Part shown: piece by piece, positions 8,120 to 13,939 of the stretch
Layout: every line of letters starts with the position of its first letter
How positions within the stretch are numbered: the stretch's first letter is position 1
Assembly (NCBI GenBank): GCA_041559015.1
Contig: JBFFED010000024.1
Location: forward strand, 1-26,038
Origin: COMBO-56-21 sp041559015
GTDB taxonomy: Archaea > Thermoplasmatota > Thermoplasmata > UBA10834
Length of the DNA: 26,038 nucleotides
Reading direction: 5' to 3'
Notes under the pieces: model-generated
Told to the model about the DNA's origin: nothing
Database searches by the model: none
What the model saw: only the letters and a program-made list of their open reading frames with translations
Position numbers and translations under genes: made by a program

Positions 8120-8911
8120 CTACTTCTTGGAGGGCCTCAGGGAATCGTATGCGACCTTTGCCCCCTTCCTTCCTGAGAGGAGCATCGACCCGAAAGTCGG
8201 ACCCATCCTGGGAAGGCCGAAGGTCGTGGAAACTGCCATGCCCGTGACGATCAGTCCGGGGTGGCAGAAACCGCTGTGCCGAACGACTTCGTCCTCGCTC
8301 TTCTCTATCCACATGGCCCCGAAGCCGGGCACCTTGTAGATGCCCCTCTCCTCCAGCTTCCTGACCACGCACGCGTCATGCCCAGTCGCGTCAATCACGA
8401 CCTTTGACTCCAGAGCGATGGGATCGACCATGCTGATTGCCTTCGGAAGGGTCGAGGCGGAGGTCCAGTTGACCACCACGCCCGCCACTCTGTTCTTCTC
8501 CCTGAGGACGACATCGTCGAATGAGACCATGTTGAGTATGCCCGCGCCTGCCTCGCACGCCGCAGCTATCAGTTTGGAGCAAATGAGCGGGCCAGGGACA
8601 CCGTACAGGCCCTTCTCGAACTGCTTGTACTTCACGCCTAGCTCGTCCAGGATCCTCTCAGCAGGGGATCTTATCGTGACCGTGTTCATGAAGAACCCGC
8701 CGAGCCAGAAACCACCTCCAAGATGGGGATTCCTCTCGACCACCAGCACATTCACCTTCTTCTTGGCGAGATCGAGGGCGGCCATGAGCCCGCTTGGCCC
8801 TCCCCCGACGATTATGACATCGGCACGCGAGAATGATTCCATATCCTCTGCGAACTGGGAGATTATCGCGCTGGTTACCGAACTCTCCATCGACTTCCCG
8901 GATCTCACCAT
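8120..8911 (-). CDS. thi4: Thi4-family thiazole synthase (ADP-thiazole / ribose-1,5-bisphosphate isomerase-like)
   Basis: Thi4 proteins build the thiazole half of thiamin from NAD and glycine; archaeal members use external sulfide. The protein has the dinucleotide motif VIIVGGGPSGLMAA, the E-R-N ribose-binding end of strand 2, the Thi4-type GGGFWLGGFF stretch, SPAERILDELGV, VVNWTS, VDPIALESKVVIDATGHDA and the C-terminal GPTFGSMLLSGRKGA. The residue before VDP, Cys in yeast (sulfur donor) and His in methanogen enzymes as I recall them, is Met here. The frame is open to ATG 8941, but the TATA-like box at 8953-8960 would start transcripts near 8930. ATG 8911 (263 residues, close to the M. jannaschii length) or ATG 8890 is therefore more likely. 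It is convergent with carB. Geranylgeranyl-reductase-like flavoproteins are the main alternative, but the Thi4 motifs are specific. Confidence 0.85.
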   Translation of the reverse strand: MVRSGKSMESSVTSAIISQFAEDMESFSRADVIIVGGGPSGLMAALDLAKKKVNVLVVERNPHLGGGFWLGGFFMNTVTIRSPAERILDELGVKYKQFEKGLYGVPGPLICSKLIAAACEAGAGILNMVSFDDVVLREKNRVAGVVVNWTSASTLPKAISMVDPIALESKVVIDATGHDACVVRKLEERGIYKVPGFGAMWIEKSEDEVVRHSGFCHPGLIVTGMAVSTTFGLPRMGPTFGSMLLSGRKGAKVAYDSLRPSKK

Positions 8912-8952
8912 GCACAAGCACCAGACTGTGGGGTTCGCCAATCTGCTCCGCG

Positions 8953-8960
8953 AATATAAG
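8953..8960 (-). promoter_or_regulatory. TATA-like box for the Thi4-family gene
   Basis: CTTATATT on the minus strand, about 42 bases upstream of ATG 8911, in the 222-base spacer shared with the YHS gene. A transcript start about 25 bases downstream would leave a leader near 20 bases, too short for a TPP riboswitch. Confidence 0.5.
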
Positions 8961-9133
8961 GGTTGTTGTTTGACCCACGTCCAGACTGTTCGTCAGAGGT
9001 CCTTAGGAGTAAGGGATAACGGATATCCCACCGCAGGATGTATCTTCACGTGCGGAGCGGAGCTGGAATCTTGTCAACGCCCCGCGACCAATAGGCCCTG
9101 GCTCCGCTCCCACTTGATCAAGAGGTGCTCAAG

Positions 9134-9274
9134 GTGACGATCGACCCGATATGCAAGATGGAAGTGGACCCGAAGACTGCTAAATGGAAATCGATTCACA
9201 ACGGAATGGAATACTACTTCTGCGCTCCGGGGTGCAAGAAGGCTTTCGACAAGGACCCGGCGAAGTACGTCTGA
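9134..9274 (+). CDS. Small YHS-domain metal-binding protein
   Basis: A 46-residue protein that is essentially one YHS domain: it begins with the VTIDPICKMEVDP signature and has the NGMEYYFCAPGCKKAF core, ending DPAKYV. Cys 7, Cys 30 and Cys 34 are the probable metal ligands. Similar short YHS/TRASH proteins act as metal chaperones or accessory proteins next to metal transporters and regulators. The GTG start is supported by AGAGGT at 9121-9126, seven bases upstream. Its convergent neighbour, 30 bases past the stop, is a regulator whose C-terminus carries a related TRASH metal-binding domain, so the pair probably responds to the same metal. No metal-transporting ATPase is in this window. The metal is unknown; copper is the precedent for TRASH regulators. 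Confidence 0.85.
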   Translation: MTIDPICKMEVDPKTAKWKSIHNGMEYYFCAPGCKKAFDKDPAKYV

Positions 9275-9304
9275 GCGATTGACGCCCTCGTCATCCAATC
9301 GCAG

Positions 9305-9961
9305 CTAGTGCGAGTGGGCCACTGCCTCGGGCTCCTGAATGATGGGCCTGATATTGCCAGCAGAGCGCTTCAGCTTCTCGTACTTCTCCCTGTAGAGCTT
9401 CTCGCACACGCTGCAGCAGAGATAGTGGTACTTGCCATCCAGCTTAATCTTGACGCCCTCATCCTTCATCATGTGCCCGCAGTAATAGCACCGGATCATC
9501 AGGCCCGCCTCGTCGGTGAGCGCCGCTCTCGGGCTCTCCTTCGGGACCTTCATGACCATCGAGTTGTCCATGCGCAGTATCTCAGGCACCTGGGAGAGGG
9601 ATTCGAGGAACTTCTGGTACTTCGACTGGTTGTAGAACGACAGTACGCACAGGACCCTGGAGTCCGACAGCACGTAGATCTGCCTGACAATCTCCTCGTC
9701 CTTAATCCTGTCAACGACTTTGCCAATGTCCACAGGCTTCGACTCGAGCAGCAAAGCCACTGATATCTGTCCCAGCACCTCCGCATCCAGCATGATCGAG
9801 TAACCTCTGATGAGACCCACGTCCACCATAGCCTGCACTCTCGAGCTAACTGTGGGCGTGCTAACGCCTATCCTTGACGAGATGTCCCTGAAAGAGGCGC
9901 GGCCATCCCTCTGCAGCTCACGGAGTATCTTCCTGTCGACTTCGTCGAGATTCAGGCTCAT
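9305..9961 (-). CDS. Lrp/AsnC-family regulator with C-terminal TRASH metal-sensing domain
   Basis: A 218-residue DNA-binding regulator. Residues 1-55 form the Lrp-type helix-turn-helix (DEVDRKILRELQRDGRASF, then SSRIGVSTPTVSSRVQAM). Residues about 62-140 resemble the Lrp ligand/oligomerisation domain. Residues 155-190 form a TRASH domain with Cys 158, 161, 182, 183 and 186 (CYYCGHM and YLCCSVCEKLY). The tail ends in HSH, which might add ligands. Lrp-TRASH fusions of this layout act as copper-responsive regulators in Sulfolobus and haloarchaea (established for those homologues; here inferred). No SD precedes ATG 9961, and GGATATCC about 25 bases upstream could be a TATA element, so the transcript may be leaderless. 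Likely targets are itself and the facing YHS gene. Confidence 0.9.
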   Translation of the reverse strand: MSLNLDEVDRKILRELQRDGRASFRDISSRIGVSTPTVSSRVQAMVDVGLIRGYSIMLDAEVLGQISVALLLESKPVDIGKVVDRIKDEEIVRQIYVLSDSRVLCVLSFYNQSKYQKFLESLSQVPEILRMDNSMVMKVPKESPRAALTDEAGLMIRCYYCGHMMKDEGVKIKLDGKYHYLCCSVCEKLYREKYEKLKRSAGNIRPIIQEPEAVAHSH

Positions 9962-10203
9962 GGTTGCATACTAGCGAGTGGTATGGGATATCCTTTGCAC
10001 TTGAAAGGTACGGGTGGTAAGACCAGTACGAGCGTAAACATAGTCAATCAAGCGGTATTGCAGTCTGGTGCGAAACCCCTTCGGTTCTCCCCGCTTGTGG
10101 CCTCTTCCCAGTGGAATGGATGTGAAGTCGTCGGTGATAAACGAGGCATGCCCCGGGGTGTGGAGATCTCACAGGGGCATTGTAGAATCCGAATCCTCCT
10201 GTC
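9962..10203. other. Longest intergenic gap (242 bases), with two inverted repeats
   Basis: Lies between the end of the small membrane protein gene and the start of the Lrp-TRASH regulator, both on the minus strand. It must hold the regulator's promoter. I find no convincing gene, tRNA-like fold or riboswitch core. Two hairpin-capable inverted repeats at its upstream end (10148-10180 and 10194-10212) are listed separately. A reading frame crossing the gap (10044-10520, minus) has no domain or SD and looks spurious. Confidence 0.6.
10148..10180 (-). repeat. Imperfect inverted repeat able to fold as a hairpin
   Basis: ATGCCCC (10148-10154) is the exact reverse complement of GGGGCAT (10174-10180). 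Inside, TGTG (10159-10162) pairs with CACA (10170-10173), leaving a GGGG bulge on one side and a seven-base loop. It lies downstream of the small membrane protein gene and upstream of the Lrp-TRASH gene. A role in termination, processing or regulation is possible; no T-run follows on either strand. Confidence 0.45.
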
Positions 10204-10212
10204 CTAGGAGGA
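10194..10212 (-). repeat. Perfect 7-bp inverted repeat spanning the stop of the small membrane protein gene
   Basis: TCCTCCT (10194-10200) and AGGAGGA (10206-10212) are perfect reverse complements separated by five bases. The repeat covers the TAG stop at 10204-10206. On the minus strand its first arm is TCCTCCT, an anti-SD-like sequence, and the second is an SD-like AGGAGGA. It could be a 3' hairpin of the upstream transcription unit. Confidence 0.4.
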
Positions 10213-10446
10213 CTTCCAGAACACAAACACACCAACTGCGGCCGCCCAGAGCAACAGTCCCAACCACCACAGCGGCGAGGCGAGGAGCGCAAGGCCGACG
10301 AACCAGACAGCACCCGCTGCCACCAGCACGAGAGTGGCCACCAAAGAGGCATCGAACCTGCACCCCTTCTCAAATGCGAACTTGCCGGAGCTGGAACGCG
10401 GGAGAGCCACAGCCGGGGGCCCCGACGGACCACCTGGAATCGCCAT
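10204..10446 (-). CDS. Small two-helix membrane protein
   Basis: An 80-residue protein with a Pro/Gly-rich N-terminus (MAIPGGPSGPPAVALP), a short charged stretch (GKFAFEKGCRFD) and two hydrophobic segments: about residues 33-53 (ASLVATLVLVAAGAVWFVG) and 55-77 (rich in Leu, Trp and Val), ending in KSS. I do not recognise a family. The start at 10446 is chosen because GGTGA lies four bases upstream; the frame extends to ATG 10518 without an SD. It follows the EamA transporter gene on the same strand after 77 bases, so the two may be co-transcribed. The clear transmembrane pattern and SD support a real gene, but with so short a frame in GC-rich DNA this stays moderate. Confidence 0.55.
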   Translation of the reverse strand: MAIPGGPSGPPAVALPRSSSGKFAFEKGCRFDASLVATLVLVAAGAVWFVGLALLASPLWWLGLLLWAAAVGVFVFWKSS

Positions 10447-10523
10447 TTCGTCACCAGATGCCAATGGCCACATGGGATACATGAGAGCATGCAAGGTCTT
10501 CCGTTGTCCATGCGCCACACAAT

Positions 10524-11423
10524 TCAGGAGGGATGTTCCCTGTCGTGCCCCATTGCGAGGACGATGTATAGCCCCACGACAACGAAGATGCCTCCGACAA
10601 CTATCGCCACGCCTGGAATCTCATCCGGCAGGAGGAAGTAGGCCAGTATTGAAGCACCGACAGGCTCTCCTAGCACGCTGGTAGAAATGAGGTGCGCCGG
10701 GAGCTTCTTGAGCGCGTAGTTGAACATCGTATGGCCGAGTATGGTCGGGAAGATCGCCATGAGGAGGAAAAGAAGAAGCTCCCGAGGAGCTGTGACGACC
10801 AGGGGGTCCCCCGCGAAGCCTCCGGCCACGAACAGGAGGACGGCCGAGAGACCGTACACCGAGAAGGCGTAGGGGGCGATGTCGATTGTCTGCCTGGCTA
10901 CCCTTCCCGAGAGGAAGTAGATGCCTGCGCATATGCCGCCCACGAATGCGAAGAGGTCCCCCAACAGGGTCCCGGCACCCACGGAGTAGTCGGCCACTGA
11001 GATCACAATCACCCCGGAGAACGCGACCACGATCCCGACCACGGCAATCCGCTTCACCTTATCGTGCAAGAGGAAGTGCGAGACGGCAGCCACGAAGATT
11101 GGATGCGAGGTCACCAGAATTACGGAAGTCGCGACCAATGTGAGCGTGAGGGACACAACCCAGAAGCCGAAGTGAAGAGCCAACGCCACCCCGCTCAGCA
11201 CGACGAGGAGCGTCTCCCTCCTATTGAAAGCCCTGATGCTCGAGAGTCCTCCTGTCCAGAGCAAGTAGGGCAGGAGCAGGGCGCAGGTGAACGCGAGCCT
11301 GTAGGCGGCAAGCACGAACGGGTCCGTCTCGCTCCACTTGATGAGGACGGAGGCAACCGAGACGGATACCATGGCCGTCACGATGGCGAAGTAGGCCCTG
11401 CGGGTGTCACTCATCGCAGCCAT
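10524..11423 (-). CDS. EamA/DMT-superfamily membrane transporter
   Basis: A 299-residue integral membrane protein with about ten hydrophobic helices and the internal two-fold repeat of the drug/metabolite transporter superfamily. The first repeat begins AYFAIVTAMVSVSVASVLIKW and includes FVLAAYRLAF. The second begins after the central SVADYSV region and includes GILAGIYFL-like and FPTILGHTMFNYALKKL segments, then SVLGEPVGASILAYFLLPDEIPG near the end. Family members export amino acids or other small metabolites; the substrate cannot be read from sequence. GGAG three bases before ATG 11423 is close, and ATG 11414 is an alternative. It lies 42 bases downstream of the ACT-domain regulator on the same strand, so an amino-acid-related export role under that regulator is plausible (inference). 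Confidence 0.9.
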   Translation of the reverse strand: MAAMSDTRRAYFAIVTAMVSVSVASVLIKWSETDPFVLAAYRLAFTCALLLPYLLWTGGLSSIRAFNRRETLLVVLSGVALALHFGFWVVSLTLTLVATSVILVTSHPIFVAAVSHFLLHDKVKRIAVVGIVVAFSGVIVISVADYSVGAGTLLGDLFAFVGGICAGIYFLSGRVARQTIDIAPYAFSVYGLSAVLLFVAGGFAGDPLVVTAPRELLLFLLMAIFPTILGHTMFNYALKKLPAHLISTSVLGEPVGASILAYFLLPDEIPGVAIVVGGIFVVVGLYIVLAMGHDREHPS

Positions 11424-11465
11424 AGTCTCCTAACCCCTGGGACGTCGCCCTACCGCCCCACCGGC

Positions 11466-11966
11466 CTAGTAAATCGTGACTCCCTTAACTCCTTTCGCCT
11501 GCCGGATCGCGGGTATGAGGTCTGCGGGTACCTGGCTCTCAGTGACTATGAACAGCTTCGGTTCCTCTGAGGTCATCGGGTCATCGACTATTGCCTGCCG
11601 GATGCTTATGTTGCCCTTGGAAAGGATCTCGGCGACAGCGGAGATAATCCCAGGCTCGTGGGCGTTCATGGGTACGATCTCGATCGCGCTCCAGCCCATG
11701 GCGGAGGCTGCGTTCTTCAGGTGGTTCGTCGGAAGCAGCTGGGAGAAGAACCGCATGAGCGTCGGATCGGACTTTATCGTCTCGACCGTCGACTTCACGA
11801 CCCTCCTGTCGACTCCGGCGGCCCGCGCGAGCGCGGAGTCCGCTATCTGGACATCGCCGCACATGACCTGGTCCCTGTCTATGCGAAGGCCGTACTTGAG
11901 GAGATATCTGGCCACCTTCGCCTGGGACGGGTACTTGTCGAAGTAATTCGCTATCTTGTCCCACAT
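11466..11966 (-). CDS. Predicted regulator of amino acid metabolism, HTH plus ACT domain
   Basis: A 166-residue protein with the layout of the archaeal COG2150 regulators: an N-terminal winged-helix-like part (DKYPSQAKVARYLLKYGLRI, then IADSALARAAGVDRRVVKSTVETI) and a C-terminal ACT domain from about residue 90 (IEIVPMNAHEPGIISAVAEIL, then SIRQAIVDDPMTSEEPKLFIVTE). ACT domains bind amino acids, so the protein probably senses an amino acid and controls transcription. The gene is divergent from the 12-gene aromatic/homocysteine run across a 151-base promoter region, making that run its likeliest target together with itself and the downstream EamA transporter. No SD precedes ATG 11966 and a TATA-like CTTATCTA lies about 33 bases upstream, so the transcript is probably nearly leaderless. 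Function is predicted, not shown. Confidence 0.85.
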   Translation of the reverse strand: MWDKIANYFDKYPSQAKVARYLLKYGLRIDRDQVMCGDVQIADSALARAAGVDRRVVKSTVETIKSDPTLMRFFSQLLPTNHLKNAASAMGWSAIEIVPMNAHEPGIISAVAEILSKGNISIRQAIVDDPMTSEEPKLFIVTESQVPADLIPAIRQAKGVKGVTIY

Positions 11967-12117
11967 ACTATCGGATGATTACATGTGTACAGTAATAGAT
12001 AAGTATTGCGTCTATTGTACGCCTTCGCACCGTCATCCAGCAGCAAGGGCCTTATATCACGAGCTACATGGCGACTTACATTGACACAGAATAGCACGGT
12101 ATGCGTTCGGTGAGCAA
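11967..12117. promoter_or_regulatory. Divergent promoter region: ACT regulator (-) and aromatic/homocysteine run (+)
   Basis: Contains one TATA-like element per direction: CTTATCTA on the minus strand at 11996-12003 and CTTATATC on the plus strand at 12051-12058. The spacer between them is about 47 bases. The overlapping short palindromes ACATGT and TGTACA around 11981-11991 lie between the minus-strand TATA and ATG 11966, where a repressor would block transcription. GGTGAG at 12109-12114 is the SD of the first plus-strand gene. The layout allows one bound regulator to affect both directions. Confidence 0.55.
12051..12058 (+). promoter_or_regulatory. TATA box of the 12-gene aromatic/homocysteine run
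   Basis: CTTATATC is preceded by a purine-rich AGGG stretch that could serve as BRE. A start about 25 bases downstream predicts a leader of roughly 38 bases before ATG 12118. No other comparable promoter is visible inside the following 12.4 kb. Confidence 0.6.
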
Positions 12118-12903
12118 ATGCTTGGCAAGACCATCAGACTGCGACGGATCTTCGACAGGGCTTCGGGGAGGACCGTCATAGTACCAATGGACCACGGGAT
12201 ATCGCTCGGGCCCGTGAGGGGCGTAGCGGACATCAGGGCCACGGTTGACAAGGTCGCCGAGGGGGGCGCTTCGGCTGTGGTCATCCACAAGGGTCTTGTT
12301 CCTTACGCAGGCGATGCCATAGGCGGCAAGCTCGCGCTCATAGTCCACATATCCGCGAGCACATCCATGTCATCGGACACCAACTACAAGAGGCTCGTCG
12401 CCAGCGTACCTGACGTCGCGGCCATCGGCGCGGACGCGGTCTCGATACACTGCAACATCGGGGGCGGGCGCGAGGACGACATGATCTCCGACTTCGGGAT
12501 GGTCTCGGACGAGTGCAGGGCGATGGGACTGCCCTTGCTGGCGATGTGCTACCCGAGGGGGCCGAATGTGAAGGACCAGTTCGACGTCGAGGCAGTCAAG
12601 CACGCGGCCAGGGTAGCCGCTGAGCTCGGCGCAGATGTGGTCAAGACGAACTACACAGGCTCGGTGGACTCCTTCAGGGAGGTCGTGAGGGCCACACCCA
12701 TACCAGTTGTCATAGCCGGAGGCCCAAAGGCCAAGTCCCAGGATGAGGTCCTGGGCATGGTCCACGACGCCATGCAGGCAGGGGCGAAGGGCGTGTCCAT
12801 CGGCAGGAATGTGTTCGAGCACGACGATGTCGTCGCGATGACGAAGGCTCTGTCAAGGATAGTTCTCGAAGGCATGCGACCCGGGGAAGCATATAGGCGG
12901 TGA
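12118..12903 (+). CDS. aroA': 2-amino-3,7-dideoxy-D-threo-hept-6-ulosonate (ADTH) synthase
   Basis: First enzyme of the archaeal route to dehydroquinate: it transfers a C3 unit from 6-deoxy-5-ketofructose 1-phosphate to L-aspartate semialdehyde, replacing DAHP synthase. The 261-residue TIM-barrel protein belongs to the DhnA-type class I aldolases: VIVPMDHGISLGP, GADAVSIHCNIGG, the Schiff-base Lys 176 in DVVKTNYTG, IPVVIAGGPK and the phosphate-binding GAKGVSIGRNVFEH. Paralogues act as fructose-bisphosphate aldolases, but position at the head of an aromatic gene run next to dehydroquinate synthase II supports ADTH synthase. GGTGAG lies three bases before the ATG. Its substrate, aspartate semialdehyde, is made by Asd and LysC encoded later in the same run. 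Confidence 0.92.
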   Translation: MLGKTIRLRRIFDRASGRTVIVPMDHGISLGPVRGVADIRATVDKVAEGGASAVVIHKGLVPYAGDAIGGKLALIVHISASTSMSSDTNYKRLVASVPDVAAIGADAVSIHCNIGGGREDDMISDFGMVSDECRAMGLPLLAMCYPRGPNVKDQFDVEAVKHAARVAAELGADVVKTNYTGSVDSFREVVRATPIPVVIAGGPKAKSQDEVLGMVHDAMQAGAKGVSIGRNVFEHDDVVAMTKALSRIVLEGMRPGEAYRR

Positions 12904-12905
12904 TC
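12896..12905 (+). promoter_or_regulatory. Strong Shine-Dalgarno directing a CTG start for aroB'
   Basis: GGCGGTGATC matches nine of ten bases of the full anti-SD complement GGAGGTGATC. It overlaps the stop of the preceding gene. The codon at the usual offset, six bases after the GGAGGT-equivalent hexamer, is CTG 12908. Confidence 0.75.
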
Positions 12906-12907
12906 AC

Positions 12908-13939
12908 CTGATAGACCGCCAGATATGGGTTGGCGCCCTATTCCAGCCCAGTAGTGAAGACAGGAAGAGAATCGTGCTCTCCGCGCTGGAGAACGGTTTC
13001 GACACGGTCGTGCTCGAGAAGAAGGACTCTCGGCTGACCGAGTTGGGTAGGTTCAGAGCACTCGTCCTCGACAAGAACGAGTTCAAGGAGGACGGCGAGA
13101 TCGTAGGCCACCTGATCGAGATTAAGACCAAGGAGGACGAGCTGAAGGCGAAGAAGCTCGCAGAGAAGCACACGACGGTAGTCATCCACGCGAAGGACTG
13201 GAAGGTCATCCCCCTCGAGAACCTGATAGTGCACTTCCAGGGCTCGGGCTCGAAGCTGATGATGCTCGCGAGGAACACGAAGGAGGCGAAGCTGTTCTTC
13301 GAGACGATGGAGCTGGGAGCGGACGGCGTGCTCATGGTCCCCGACCGGACGGAGGAACTGGGTGAGCTGAGGAAGCTCCTGGAGGAGCGCTCGCCCAAGC
13401 TGGAGCTCAGGGACGGCAAGATCATCACCCTCAGGCAGCTCGGACTGGGGGACAGGGTGTGTATAGACACCTGCTCAATGATGACTCTTGGAGAGGGGAT
13501 GCTCATAGGGAACACATCCTCGTGTCTGTTCCTCATACACTCGGAGACGATGGAATCGGAATACGCGGCCTCCAGACCGTTCAGGGTGAACGCAGGCCCA
13601 GTCCATGCTTACATTCTGATGCCCGACGGCAGCACCAGATACCTGTCCGAGCTGTCGGGCGGGGACGAGGCGCTCGTGGTCGGTGCCGATGGGCATACGA
13701 GGAAGGTCATAGTCGGGAGAACCAAGGTCGAGAGGAGGCCGTTGCTGCTCATCGAGGCGGACTTGGACGGCGAGAGGTTCTCCACGATCGTGCAGAACGC
13801 GGAGACGATAAGGGTGTACTCCTCTGGCAAGGTCGTATCCGTGTCAAAGCTAAAGGTTGGCGACGCCATCACGCTTCGGCTGGAACGGGGCGGGAGGCAT
13901 TTCGGGATGTATGTCAAGGAGAGCATACAGGAGAAGTAG
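12908..13939 (+). CDS. aroB': 3-dehydroquinate synthase II, probable CTG start
   Basis: Oxidatively deaminates and cyclises ADTH to 3-dehydroquinate using NAD, completing the archaeal bypass. The protein shows the DHQS-II pattern: an N-terminal IWVGALF strand and SEDRKRIVLSALENGFDTVV, then GSGSKLMMLARNTKEAKLFFETMELGADGVL, DTCSMMTLGEGMLIGNTSSCLFLIHSET, RPFRVNAGPVHAYILMPDG, YLSELSGGDEALVV and a C-terminal GDAITLRLE segment. The frame is open back to 12863 but holds no ATG, GTG or TTG before GTG 12974, which would cut off the first strand and helix. CTG 12908 sits six bases after the SD hexamer and gives 343 residues, a normal archaeal length; ATA 12911 is the other near-cognate option. The stop TAG abuts the next ATG. 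Product assignment is secure; the start is inferred. Confidence 0.9.
   Translation: MIDRQIWVGALFQPSSEDRKRIVLSALENGFDTVVLEKKDSRLTELGRFRALVLDKNEFKEDGEIVGHLIEIKTKEDELKAKKLAEKHTTVVIHAKDWKVIPLENLIVHFQGSGSKLMMLARNTKEAKLFFETMELGADGVLMVPDRTEELGELRKLLEERSPKLELRDGKIITLRQLGLGDRVCIDTCSMMTLGEGMLIGNTSSCLFLIHSETMESEYAASRPFRVNAGPVHAYILMPDGSTRYLSELSGGDEALVVGADGHTRKVIVGRTKVERRPLLLIEADLDGERFSTIVQNAETIRVYSSGKVVSVSKLKVGDAITLRLERGGRHFGMYVKESIQEK

Noticed and set aside
9021..9030. GGATATCC as a specific operator throughout the window
   Set aside because: The 8-mer also occurs inside coding sequence (near 2902 in the unknown gene and near 5343 in carB), so by itself it is not specific; only the shared upstream 10-mer was kept as a weak note.
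8912..9133. A TPP riboswitch upstream of the Thi4-family gene
   Set aside because: I find no TPP core (CTGAGA and its pairing partners), and the predicted leader is only about 20 bases.
8340..9137. Plus-strand frame of 265 codons opposite the Thi4-family gene
   Set aside because: Antisense to a conserved flavoprotein; its end merely overlaps the YHS gene start in another frame.
10044..10520. Minus-strand frame of 158 codons across the 10 kb gap
   Set aside because: It overlaps the better-supported small membrane protein in another frame, has no SD or domain, and continues into the intergenic hairpins.
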